A stretch of DNA of 64,000 bases from Rariglobus sp. (GCA_029266495.1 JAQSWS010000001.1:43647-107646); one strand, 5' to 3'. Shown: positions 23,717-32,473, numbered from the stretch's first letter. Program-made: numbers and translations. The notes: generated from the sequence alone by a model not told the origin.

Positions 23717-26083
23717 CTAATCAGACAGGTAAATCGTGGAGCCCTGTTGAACCGCGTGCTCGGTCACATCGGGTGTCCATTGCTTTTCCCGGCAACTCAC
23801 CTTCCAAGGACCAAGAGAGCGCACGTTTGAGGCGTCCGTGACCGCGGTTGAATAAGGGACGATCAACGTAAACCGCCCGGCTTCATCCGCCTGCGTTGTC
23901 ACCACGTGGGTGAAACGGCGTCCCTGCGCGGTCGTTGCCAGTTCCACGGTGGCGGTGACCTGACTGTTTGGGGTGGCATTGCCGGCGAGGCGGGCGCCGG
24001 CGACTTGTTCGTAGATCCTGATGGCGGGGAGGATCTTGCCATCATAGGCCTCGCTGGCGTCCTCCTTCCAGAACCCGAGCAGGGTCGCCTGGCGGGCCTG
24101 CGCCTGTTGCCCGGGCCCGTCGAGCAAGCTGGCCTTGCAGCTGAAGTCATTCGACGCGGGATTGAACACCAGGCGGAAAAAAACCTCTGCGCGGCTTTCG
24201 AACACCAGGCGAAAATGATTCAGGCCTTGCCCGTCGGCGAGCACGAGACGGGAGGCGAAGAGGCGGTGGTAAGCCCCGGTCATCCCAGGGCGGACCGTTG
24301 ACACACCTTGGCGGAGCACGATTTGCCGGCTAATCAGCGGCGCAGGGTCGATCCCCGCGGTGGCGAGGTGAACGTTGAGATAATCGGCCACCGTTTGGGG
24401 TTCGAGGACCACATAGCGGACCGTCTCGGCGACGGTGGATCCGTGCAACGGAGCGGCGCGGGCGCCGGCTTCCGATTCCATGAACAGCGGCCGCAGAGGC
24501 CCGGCCTCGGGATAACGTGAGCTGACGGACGGCCAGCGGGCGACGGTGTTGACGAGGTTGCCGTTGTGCCAGTCGGTGAGCACGCCCTTGCGTAAAGCCG
24601 GCACCGGCCGGTCGCGCAGCCAGCGCATCGCCTCGCGCCACGGCTCGCTGGCGATGTAGCCGGGAGCTTGATACCATGCGCGCAGGGGCCGGAGGGGCAC
24701 GGTGGCGGCCGGGATCAACGCTCCCGCCAGCACGAGGCCGGTTGAGCCGGCGAGCAGGGTTCGGGCAATCCGCCGGTGCCGCGGGTTTGCCGGGGCCTCT
24801 TCGCATGCTCCCCAAAAATATCCGGCCAGCACCACGGCGTGGAGAGCGCCGAGATAGGCGTAGTCGAACGTGCGGCACCACAATGCCACCAGCAGCAGGC
24901 TGGGCAGCACCGCCAGCCACCATCCCGGCCGCCGGGCCGCGCCGCTCAACACGCCGGTGGCGGGCGTCAGCAAGGCAAGCACGCCGGCAAGTCCGGCAAG
25001 GCTTAGGAAATACCGCGTCGTCACTACGACGTGCTCCTGCACGAACGGGGATTTGCGCGCCAGCATGTCCCGGACGGCGTCACGCAACGCGCCCGGAAAG
25101 GCGAGCACCGCCAGTCCTGCGGCGGCAAACGTGACGCCGGCGATCATCGCCTTCGCCCCCGGCTTCAGTGGAACGCGCGAGCTTCCGAAATACGCATGCA
25201 GTGCAGGGAAGAACCCCACGAGCACGGTGGCCCCCGCCAGTGCGCTCCACCAGAGCCGGACGTGCATGACGAGCGACGGCAGAGCGAGGCCCGCCCCGCC
25301 GGTGAGGATCAGGAACGCGAGCCAGTAACGCATGGCTGCGCGTGCGGTCGGTCCGGTGTCGCGGCCCGCGACGGCATCGGCCACGACCTGTCCCGCAAAG
25401 GCGAGGGCGAAAACAGGCAGGTAGAGAGGCGCGCCCAGCCAGGTGAAGAAAAACAACGAGAGTGGCAGCGCCGCACCCCAGGCCGGCCGCCACCACGGCA
25501 CGGCGGTCTTCGCATCAAGGCGCAGGGCTGTCATGCAGCCACGGATACACAAAAGGCCGAGCACCATCTCGGCGACATGATGGTCGCAGAAGCCGAGGGA
25601 GGTGCGCATGAGCCCGTCGCCAGGAAGCAGCACGCACCACAAGGCCATGACGAGGGCGGTCACCATCGGAGCGTGTCTGCGCACCAGCCCGAAGACGAGC
25701 GGCACCAGCAGGGCCGCGCCGGCCGGGGGGACAAACAGGCACACCCACTGGAGCGCCCGCTCCGACGTGGCGCCCGTGATGAGCATCGTAATCCTGGCGA
25801 GTGTCGCCAGCAGCAGGTCATAGAGCCCCGCGGCGTCATTGCGCAGCACGGCCGGATAATGGCTGCCGGCATCCCAACGCATCAGGGAGGGAAAGTGGTT
25901 GAGCGTATGAAGCGCCTGCCGGAAATGAAAATACGGGTCGGTCTCCGGCAGGATGACCAGGTCTCCGTCCGGCGCCAAAAATTCCCAACCCGGGAAGACG
26001 CGAAGAAGAAAGACGGCGGCTCCCAGCATCACCAGGACGGCGATCGCGAGGAGCCGGGGATTGAGGCGATTGACGGAAAGCAT
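23717..26083 (-). CDS. STT3/AglB-type oligosaccharyltransferase (GT66)
   Basis: The 788-residue protein has about 12 membrane helices up to residue 465 and then a soluble C-terminal domain. Motifs match the archaeal/eukaryal STT3 plan: ETDPYFHFR (47-55), GFCDHHVAE (164-172), a probable SVSE/TIXE-loop Glu at 350 (FVQEHV), and VLTDWHNGNLVNT (501-513) where WWDYG is expected. That last motif is degenerate (DWHNG), so sequon recognition may differ. The C-terminus carries archaeal-AglB-like beta domains (GRFTLIVPYST). The enzyme would transfer a lipid-linked glycan to Asn on the periplasmic side. The upstream GT28 gene ends 9 bp away in the same operon. An alternative is a lipid- or polymer-glycosylating GT-C enzyme. 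Confidence 0.82.
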   Translation of the reverse strand: MLSVNRLNPRLLAIAVLVMLGAAVFLLRVFPGWEFLAPDGDLVILPETDPYFHFRQALHTLNHFPSLMRWDAGSHYPAVLRNDAAGLYDLLLATLARITMLITGATSERALQWVCLFVPPAGAALLVPLVFGLVRRHAPMVTALVMALWCVLLPGDGLMRTSLGFCDHHVAEMVLGLLCIRGCMTALRLDAKTAVPWWRPAWGAALPLSLFFFTWLGAPLYLPVFALAFAGQVVADAVAGRDTGPTARAAMRYWLAFLILTGGAGLALPSLVMHVRLWWSALAGATVLVGFFPALHAYFGSSRVPLKPGAKAMIAGVTFAAAGLAVLAFPGALRDAVRDMLARKSPFVQEHVVVTTRYFLSLAGLAGVLALLTPATGVLSGAARRPGWWLAVLPSLLLVALWCRTFDYAYLGALHAVVLAGYFWGACEEAPANPRHRRIARTLLAGSTGLVLAGALIPAATVPLRPLRAWYQAPGYIASEPWREAMRWLRDRPVPALRKGVLTDWHNGNLVNTVARWPSVSSRYPEAGPLRPLFMESEAGARAAPLHGSTVAETVRYVVLEPQTVADYLNVHLATAGIDPAPLISRQIVLRQGVSTVRPGMTGAYHRLFASRLVLADGQGLNHFRLVFESRAEVFFRLVFNPASNDFSCKASLLDGPGQQAQARQATLLGFWKEDASEAYDGKILPAIRIYEQVAGARLAGNATPNSQVTATVELATTAQGRRFTHVVTTQADEAGRFTLIVPYSTAVTDASNVRSLGPWKVSCREKQWTPDVTEHAVQQGSTIYLSD

Positions 26084-26092
26084 GGGGCGGGC

Positions 26093-27202
26093 TCAAAGCC
26101 AGCGACGCACCAAGGTCGCGGCGTGGACCGCGGCGGGGCTGGCGACGAGGCTGCGCAGACGTTCGCTGCAGGCGAGCCAGGCGCCCGGTTGAGCGAGGAG
26201 CCCTGCGAGGGTGGCGGCCACGCGTTCGTCCGCCCAGGTGGCTTCGCTGACGTGCGGGCAGCCGGTGAGGGAGGTGAACGCAAAGGCGTTGTCGTGCTGG
26301 TGGCGCGCCGCGGCGCCTTCGAGCGGAACGATCAGCGCGGGCACGCCCGCCGCCGCGAGTTCGTGCAACGTGATCGCGCCGGCGGTCGCGACGATCAGAT
26401 GGGCGGACGAAAAGGCCGGGGCGATGGGATCGAGGTAGGAGTGCACCGAGGCGTCGACCTCGAGGGAGGCATAGCTGCGGGCGATTGTCCCGGGCGCGAT
26501 CGCGTGACCCGCCTGGTGGATGATCGAAAGCCCGGGGTGTGACCGGGCCAGCAGATGCATCACCGCAGGCATGCGTTGATTCAAAAACGGATTTCCGAGC
26601 GAGCCGCCCAGCACCAGCACGCGCACGGTGCCGGCGGGGAACGTCACCTGCTGGGTGGCGAGTGCCTGCACGGCATGTCGCAGCGGCACGCCCACCACGT
26701 CGGGATGCGGACCACGGTGGAGCGATTGGTGAAACAGCCGGCTGGTGAGCAGCGCTTTTGCAAAAGGCAGCAGCACGCGGTTGGCGAGGCCCAGCGTGGT
26801 GTTGGATTCGTAGAGGATGACCGGCAGGCCGAGCGAAACCGCCGCGAGGCCGGGGGCGAGGGCGGCAAAACTGCCCAGGCTTACCAAGGCGGTGGCGCGG
26901 GATTGTTTGATTGCCCGCCGCGCCGTGAGGATCGCCGGCATGAGCGTCGCGAGTGAAACCGCCCGCGCGGCGGCCCTGCGGCCGGCCCAGGGAAGGGCGG
27001 GAACGCCGATAAACGGCAGCCCCGCCTGGGCAATCAGCGAGGCCTCCATGCCGTCGCGGGCGCCCATGAAAATGCAATCCACATCGGGTGTGAGCGCTTC
27101 GGCCAGGGCGATGCCGGGAGTGATATGGCCTGCGGTATAACCACCGGCAATGATGAGCGAAGGCCGCACCGCGCGTTTGATAGAGGCTTGTGGGCGGATC
27201 AC
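26093..27202 (-). CDS. MurG/ALG13-14-like GT28 glycosyltransferase
   Basis: This 369-residue GT-B enzyme probably adds GlcNAc to an undecaprenyl-linked sugar at the inner face of the membrane. MurG motifs are present but altered: GGYTAGHITPG (20-30) for GGTGGH..P, LYESNTTLGLANR for HEQN..PG..NR, VLVLGGSLGNPFLN, and ATAGAITLHELAAAGVPAL with RHQHDNA. The divergence and the neighbours suggest it is not the cell-wall MurG but a paralogue serving the adjacent STT3. The start is GTG at 27202, only 24 bp from the divergent ALG1-like start; a GTG at 27169 is an alternative. Donor and acceptor are inferred. Confidence 0.82.
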   Translation of the reverse strand: MIRPQASIKRAVRPSLIIAGGYTAGHITPGIALAEALTPDVDCIFMGARDGMEASLIAQAGLPFIGVPALPWAGRRAAARAVSLATLMPAILTARRAIKQSRATALVSLGSFAALAPGLAAVSLGLPVILYESNTTLGLANRVLLPFAKALLTSRLFHQSLHRGPHPDVVGVPLRHAVQALATQQVTFPAGTVRVLVLGGSLGNPFLNQRMPAVMHLLARSHPGLSIIHQAGHAIAPGTIARSYASLEVDASVHSYLDPIAPAFSSAHLIVATAGAITLHELAAAGVPALIVPLEGAAARHQHDNAFAFTSLTGCPHVSEATWADERVAATLAGLLAQPGAWLACSERLRSLVASPAAVHAATLVRRWL

Positions 27203-27226
27203 AATTCCGTTTTAGCCGAGGACGAA

Positions 27227-28411
27227 ATGCCTTCTCCTCCGCCCCCGGCTCAAGCCGTCCCTCATGCGGTGGTGATTGTGCTGGGAGATCTCGGGAGGAG
27301 TCCGCGGATGCTTAACCATGCGCGCGCCCTGCTCGGACGGGGCTGGCGGGTCTCGCTCGCGGGCTACGCCGAAAATCCGTTGCCGCCCGATCTTGCGGGC
27401 AACCCTTTGGCGGAGGTGTGGGATTTGTCCGCCGGTGGTGCGGGGCGTCCGCGTGCGTGGTGGCGGCTGGCGCGACGGTTGCGGAATGACGGAAGCTGGC
27501 GGCTGGCGATCGTGCAGAACCCGCCGGGCTTTCCTGCATTGTGGGCGCTGCCGTGGCGATTGCGGGGACGCGAGGTGGTGCTCGACTGGCACAACGTAGG
27601 CGCGTCGCTTTATGCACTCTCCCGGCCGCGAGCCACGCTGCGCACGAAGCTCTATGCGTTATGCGAGCGGATGGCCGCTCGTCGCGCGACGGTGACCTGG
27701 GCGGTTTCGCACGCCCTTGCGCGGCGGGTTGCGCCGTCCGCCGTGGTGGTGATCGATGCGCCGTCCTCCGTGTTTCTTGCGTCGGCGAAGGTTCCGCAGG
27801 ACCGGCTGGAATGGTGGCGGCGGGTGCTGCCCGGTCAGCTGCCTCCGCCAGCGAAGGCCGCGTGGATCGTCGCGCCATCGAGCTGGGGCACCGACGAGGA
27901 CAACGACGCGATTCTGCGCGTGGCGCGGCACTGGGCCGCGCGTGCCGCCGAGTGGGGGGAGGCGCGGCCGGTCGTGGTCATCGCAACCGGCCGCGGGCCG
28001 GGGCGGGAGGCTTTTGCATCGCAGGCGGCCGCCCTGCCGGAGGGACCGGTGAGCGTGCGCAACGTCTGGCTGCCTCCGGGAGAATATCCGGCGCTGCTGG
28101 CGGCGGCGGACGCCGGCCTGTGCCTGCACCGGTCTTCGTCGGGGCTGGATCTGCCGATGAAACTCGCCGACATGCGTGGTGCGGGCCTGTCCGCGCTGGT
28201 GCTCGATTACGGACCGGTGCTGGCGGAGACGTTTGTCGACGGAAAAAATGGCCGGTTGTTTACAGACGATGCCGGGTTGGCGGACTGTATTCGGGAAATT
28301 GTTACGAGAAGCCCCGGGGATGCCGTTTTGGGCGAGACGTGGGAGCATCGCTGGAACCGGATTCTGGGGCCGTGGTGTGCAACGTTGGAAGCGAAGGGAA
28401 GCCACTCATGA
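27227..28411 (+). CDS. ALG1-like beta-1,4-mannosyltransferase (GT33 type)
   Basis: The 394-residue protein follows eukaryotic ALG1 motif by motif: GDLGRSPRM (20-28), VQNPPGFPALW (96-106), LDWHNVG (119-125), SSWGTDEDNDAIL, ATGRGPGREAF, and CLHRSSSGLDLPMK (299-312) followed by FVDGKNGRLF. ALG1 adds the first mannose to GlcNAc2-PP-dolichol, and the same reaction on undecaprenyl-PP is inferred here. No membrane helix is evident at the N-terminus, unlike yeast ALG1. ATG 27227 has a GAGGA ribosome-binding site four bases upstream. The stop overlaps the next gene by ATGA. Confidence 0.88.
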   Translation: MPSPPPPAQAVPHAVVIVLGDLGRSPRMLNHARALLGRGWRVSLAGYAENPLPPDLAGNPLAEVWDLSAGGAGRPRAWWRLARRLRNDGSWRLAIVQNPPGFPALWALPWRLRGREVVLDWHNVGASLYALSRPRATLRTKLYALCERMAARRATVTWAVSHALARRVAPSAVVVIDAPSSVFLASAKVPQDRLEWWRRVLPGQLPPPAKAAWIVAPSSWGTDEDNDAILRVARHWAARAAEWGEARPVVVIATGRGPGREAFASQAAALPEGPVSVRNVWLPPGEYPALLAAADAGLCLHRSSSGLDLPMKLADMRGAGLSALVLDYGPVLAETFVDGKNGRLFTDDAGLADCIREIVTRSPGDAVLGETWEHRWNRILGPWCATLEAKGSHS

Positions 28412-30690
28412 ACGGCGCACGATGTGCGGTGATCATCAAACCCTGGTTGGGTGTGGGCGGGGCGGACCGGTGGTCGATCGACGCGGCGCTCGCGTTGAGG
28501 GCGGCGGGTTGGGACGCGACGATCTGGACGAACCGGCATGTGCGGGAGACGACCTTCCCGGAAACGCTCGACGGACGGGTTCGGGTGGAGGTGCGTGCGG
28601 AGGCGGAGGCGTTGGCCGGACGCTTTGACCGTTTCCGTGTCTGGCGTGTGCTGCGGCGGCAACGGGCGTTGTTGCGCGCGATGAAGCAGGAAGGCGTGAA
28701 TCCGCAGTTGGTGGTCTGCGACGTGCTGCCGCATGTGGTGCCGTTTGCGCGGCGGCTGTGGCCGAAGTCGGCCGTGCTCTGTTACTGCCATTATCCCGAC
28801 AAGCTCATGGCGCCGGCGGGCGGGTGGATTTACCGGCTTTATCGCGGGCCGCTGGACTGGCTGGAGCGCCGCGGGCTCGCGGCGGCGGATCATGTGGTGG
28901 TGAACTCACGGTTCACGGCGACGGCGGTGCGGGAGGCATTTCCAATGCTGGCGACGCGTTCGCTGGCGGTGGTCTATCCGGGGGTGGTCGTGCCGGGCGG
29001 CGAGATCGAGCGCAGGGCCGGCGGATGGTTTTTGACGGTGAGTCGCATCGATCCGCGGAAAGGGTTGCCGCTGGTGGTGGCGGCGTTTGCGGCAATGAAA
29101 GAGCGGGTGTCGTCGGACGAGTTTGCGGGCTGCCGGTTGATTCTGGCGGGAGGCTATGACGAGCGTTTGCCGGAGGTGCGGGCGTTGCTTGCGGGCTTGC
29201 GCGCGCAGGCGGAGAAGGCGGGCGTGGCAGCGCAGGTGGAGTTCAGGCTCAACGTGAGCACGGACGATTTGGAGGCGTTGTGGGCCGGGGCGCGTGCGCT
29301 GGTTCATTCGATGGACGGGGAGCATTTCGGGATTGTGCCGGTGGAGGCGATGGCGCGCGGGCTGCCGGTGCTGGCGGTCAACTCCGGCGGACCGTGCGAG
29401 ACGGTCATGGACGGCGTGACCGGCGCGTTGAGACCGCCCGAAGCGGAGGCGTTCGCGGCGGTGATGGCGGACTGGCTGCGGGGGCCCGGGGCGGCCGGTG
29501 TCCTCGGTGCGGCGGGACGCGTGCGGGCGAGGCTGTTGTTCAGCCACGAGCGGTTTGCCGCCGACATGGTGGCGGCGGCGGATGAGGCGATGAAACCGGT
29601 CGCGGTGGTTTCGCACCCGCCGTTTGGCGTGTTGGGCGGAGGGGAGGTCGTTGCCGCGTGGACGGTGCAGGCGCTGTCGGATGGTTACCGGGTCGTGCTT
29701 GTTGGCCGCGCGCCGGTGGCATTGGAGCAAATTGACCGGTGGTCCGGGACAAATTTACAGGCGGCGCGCATTCGAAGGGTGGCCTGGCCCGCGTGGATGC
29801 GACTGTTTTTGAAATTGTGGCCGGGGCGGGGGGATCGGTGGCAGCATGTATTTCAGGAACGGATACTGATGAGGCTTTCGCGCCGGGAGCGCGTGACGGT
29901 GTGGGTGAGCACGTTCAACGAAAGCCGTCTGCCTGCACCGGGAGTGCAATATGTGCATTTTCCGGCGGGTGCGGTGAATCAGGTTTATGCCTGGTGTCTG
30001 CGGCTCATGGCTCCCAGCGGAATGACCGGTCCGGCGGCGCATCGGACTTTGGTGAATTCGAATTTTACGGCGGAAAAATGGGGTGGAGATGCCAGGGTGG
30101 TTTACCCGCCTGTGCCGGCTTTGACCGGCAGACGCCCGTGGGCGGAGCGCGCGGAGTTTCGCATGGTCTGTCTCGGGCGCCTGCTGCCCGGAAAAGGAAT
30201 CGTGCGTGCCTCGCGCATCGTGGCGGCAGTGCGCGCGCAAGGCATTCCAATGACGCTGGCGGTGGTGGGTGCCTGGGCGTGTTCGGGCCGGGAGCGCCGC
30301 CGGATGGAACGCGAGCTGCGAGCCAGTGAAGGACTCGAGTGGCACGGAGAGCTGGCGCGCGCCCAACTGGCGGCGCTGGTTGCGGAGAGCCGTTACGGAT
30401 TGCTCGGCATGGAAGAAGAACCGTTTGGCATCGCGGTGGCGGAGTTGCAGGCGGCGGGATGTATCGTGTTTGCGCCGGAGAAAGGCGGGCCCGCGGAGAT
30501 CCTTGACGAGCCGGCGCAGCTTTACCGGGACGAGGCCGACGCGGTGCGAAAAATCATCGCGGTGGTTCGTTCGCCGGAGAGGCAGACGGAGTTGCATGAA
30601 CGTGCGAAAAACCGGGCGACGTTGTTTTCGCCGGAGTGTTTCATGCGGAGGATCCGCGACGAGGTCAGCCGATCGGTGGCGGCGAGGTGA
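28408..30690 (+). CDS. Fused GT4-GT4 glycosyltransferase (ALG2-like plus ALG11-like)
   Basis: This 760-residue protein has two GT-B modules. Module 1 (1-394) resembles ALG2: LGVGGADRWSIDAALAL, CHYPDKLM, an LDWLERRGLAAADHVVVNSRF-like block, TVSRIDPRKG, and EHFGIVPVEAM with the GT4 EX7E pair. Module 2 (from an in-frame Met at 395, ATG 29590) has FGVLGGGEVVAAW, YVHFPAG, LVNSNFTAEKW, VYPPVP, LGRLLPGKGI and EEPFGIAVAE (also EX7E), closest in plan to ALG11. It would extend the mannose core. The 5' ATGA overlap couples it to the ALG1-like gene, and its 3' end overlaps the convergent flippase gene by 26 bp. The assignment to ALG2 is strong; that to ALG11 is tentative. Confidence 0.85.
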   Translation: MNGARCAVIIKPWLGVGGADRWSIDAALALRAAGWDATIWTNRHVRETTFPETLDGRVRVEVRAEAEALAGRFDRFRVWRVLRRQRALLRAMKQEGVNPQLVVCDVLPHVVPFARRLWPKSAVLCYCHYPDKLMAPAGGWIYRLYRGPLDWLERRGLAAADHVVVNSRFTATAVREAFPMLATRSLAVVYPGVVVPGGEIERRAGGWFLTVSRIDPRKGLPLVVAAFAAMKERVSSDEFAGCRLILAGGYDERLPEVRALLAGLRAQAEKAGVAAQVEFRLNVSTDDLEALWAGARALVHSMDGEHFGIVPVEAMARGLPVLAVNSGGPCETVMDGVTGALRPPEAEAFAAVMADWLRGPGAAGVLGAAGRVRARLLFSHERFAADMVAAADEAMKPVAVVSHPPFGVLGGGEVVAAWTVQALSDGYRVVLVGRAPVALEQIDRWSGTNLQAARIRRVAWPAWMRLFLKLWPGRGDRWQHVFQERILMRLSRRERVTVWVSTFNESRLPAPGVQYVHFPAGAVNQVYAWCLRLMAPSGMTGPAAHRTLVNSNFTAEKWGGDARVVYPPVPALTGRRPWAERAEFRMVCLGRLLPGKGIVRASRIVAAVRAQGIPMTLAVVGAWACSGRERRRMERELRASEGLEWHGELARAQLAALVAESRYGLLGMEEEPFGIAVAELQAAGCIVFAPEKGGPAEILDEPAQLYRDEADAVRKIIAVVRSPERQTELHERAKNRATLFSPECFMRRIRDEVSRSVAAR

Positions 30691-32473
30691 CCGCATCCGT
30701 CGCGGCAGCGGCGGCGAACCGCGTGAAGCCCGGATGCGATGCGGCCAGTTCAGCGTAGGTGCCGGTGGCTTCGATGCGGCCATTGCGCACGAATGCAACC
30801 CGGGAGGCGGTTTGCGCGGTGGCGAGGCGGTGGGTGATGAACACGACCGTGGATGTGGGGGCGCGTGCGGCGAGGGCGGCGAGCACGGCTTGTTCGACCG
30901 GTTGATCAAGGAAGGCGGTGGCTTCGTCGAGCAGGAGCAGGCGGGGTTTGCGGTAGAGGGCGCGGGCGAGGGCGACACGCTGGCGTTCGCCTCCGGAAAG
31001 CGTGCGGCCGTTTACGCCCAACGGAGTGGATGAGCCTTGGGGGAGTCGCATCACGACCCCGGTCAGTTGCGCGGCGATGATTGCTTCGTCGAGCGCCGGT
31101 TGATCAATCCGGTCCGGAGGCACGCCCAAGGCGATGTTGGCGGCCAGGGTGTCGTCAAGCATCGGAGCGTCCTGGCTGACGAAGCCAACCAAGCGCTGCC
31201 AGCGTTCGTCATCGGGGAAAAGCGGACGATCATCGGCGATGACGGTGCCTTTGTCGGCACCGACGAGGCCCGCGATCAAGAGCAGCAGCGTGCTTTTGCC
31301 GTGACCGGACGGCCCCACGATTGCCAGGCGTTCGCCGGGATGGAGCACGAGGCTGGCATCGGACAGCGCAGGGGATTCAGCGCCGGGGTAGGTAAAGCTG
31401 ACGTGTTCGAGGCGAAGGTGTTGTTCGAAAGACGGCGGCGGTGCCGGGGGGGCGGGGAGGGTGGGAGTGCCCGGTAACGCGTCGCCCGCGATTCGTGCTG
31501 CCGCCGCGAGGCTGTTTTGCACCGCGAAGACACGGTAGATCAGGCGATTGATGGCGGGCAGCATGCGCAGCGCCGCGTAAAGCGTGACCACGAGGAGCGG
31601 CAGACCGGTTTGGTGTTTAAAGAGCAACAGCAGCAGACAGGCGCCGACCAGGAAGAGCGCCTCAAGGAGGAAGAGCGGCGTTTGGCGCCAGGTATCAATG
31701 TGCACCTGTGGCCGGCCCAGTCGGGCGCGAACGCTTTCGAAACGATTGAGAAAAGCATCCGCAGTCCCGCTGATGCGAATCTCCCGGATTCCCAGGATGA
31801 CGCTTTGCACGAATCCGAGCAGGGCGGGGCGGGCGATCACCTGCGCTTCGCCCCAATGAGCATGCCGCCGATGGGCGAAGTGCATGGCCAGCCCGGCCAG
31901 CGCGCCCAACAGCACGAGCAGGCCGGTGGCCGCCACGGGAGCGGCCAGCATGAGGGTCGCGCCCAGCGTCAGCACCACCAGTCCTTCGGAAAAAATCAAA
32001 ACCACCGAGGCGATGCCGTCGCGGCCGACCGTATTGGCGGACGACTGGACATCTTCGACGATGGCGGTGGCGGGCGTGGCGAGGTGTGCCCGCAGCGGTG
32101 CATGCAACCAGCGGCCCAGCGTGTGACGGGCAAGGGCGGCGACGGTCCGCTCGGAGAGAAGTTCGCGCCACCCCGTTTCAGCCAGGCGCAGGATGGTTTT
32201 AACAACGATGACCGCACAGAACAGGCCTAGCAAAACGACCGGGTCTTCGGGGGTTTGGCCGAGCCAGCGGGTCAACGTTCCCTCGGGTGGAGTGCCACCT
32301 CCGGTCAGCGTGACCATGCGCAGAAGCAATCCCGCCGTCGCAAGGTCCAGCGCCGCGCCGACAACCCCCAGCGGAGCGAGCCACATCCAGCCGCGTCGCA
32401 AGGGCGCGTCCAGCACGGCCCAGCAGGTTCGAAGCGGGCGCGAAGATGGATTTGAGGCTGAACGCGCAGTCAT
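30665..32473 (-). CDS. PglK-like ABC exporter, putative lipid-linked oligosaccharide flippase
   Basis: This 602-residue half-transporter has six membrane helices in about residues 25-310. The nucleotide-binding domain carries Walker A GPSGHGKST (387-395), Q-loop Q434, signature LSGGE (492-496), Walker B LLLLDE (512-517) and His548. The segment before it, GIREIRISGTADAFLNRF (228-245) and YAALRMLPAINRLIYRV (299-315), matches the plan of PglK, which flips lipid-linked heptasaccharide for PglB in Campylobacter. With STT3- and ALG-like genes beside it, the same role is inferred. ATG 32473 is chosen over a TTG at 32515. It is transcribed toward the GT4-GT4 gene and overlaps its end. Confidence 0.85.
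   Translation of the reverse strand: MTARSASNPSSRPLRTCWAVLDAPLRRGWMWLAPLGVVGAALDLATAGLLLRMVTLTGGGTPPEGTLTRWLGQTPEDPVVLLGLFCAVIVVKTILRLAETGWRELLSERTVAALARHTLGRWLHAPLRAHLATPATAIVEDVQSSANTVGRDGIASVVLIFSEGLVVLTLGATLMLAAPVAATGLLVLLGALAGLAMHFAHRRHAHWGEAQVIARPALLGFVQSVILGIREIRISGTADAFLNRFESVRARLGRPQVHIDTWRQTPLFLLEALFLVGACLLLLLFKHQTGLPLLVVTLYAALRMLPAINRLIYRVFAVQNSLAAAARIAGDALPGTPTLPAPPAPPPSFEQHLRLEHVSFTYPGAESPALSDASLVLHPGERLAIVGPSGHGKSTLLLLIAGLVGADKGTVIADDRPLFPDDERWQRLVGFVSQDAPMLDDTLAANIALGVPPDRIDQPALDEAIIAAQLTGVVMRLPQGSSTPLGVNGRTLSGGERQRVALARALYRKPRLLLLDEATAFLDQPVEQAVLAALAARAPTSTVVFITHRLATAQTASRVAFVRNGRIEATGTYAELAASHPGFTRFAAAAATDAVTSPPPIG

Noticed and set aside
26093..27202. The cell-wall gene murG
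   Set aside because: Key MurG motifs are altered and no mur/fts gene neighbours it; it sits with STT3- and ALG-like genes, so it is called a GT28 paralogue.
27541..28407. N-terminal extension of the GT4-GT4 protein
   Set aside because: The frame is open by chance inside the ALG1-like gene; ATG 28408 with the ATGA overlap and family motifs gives the real start.
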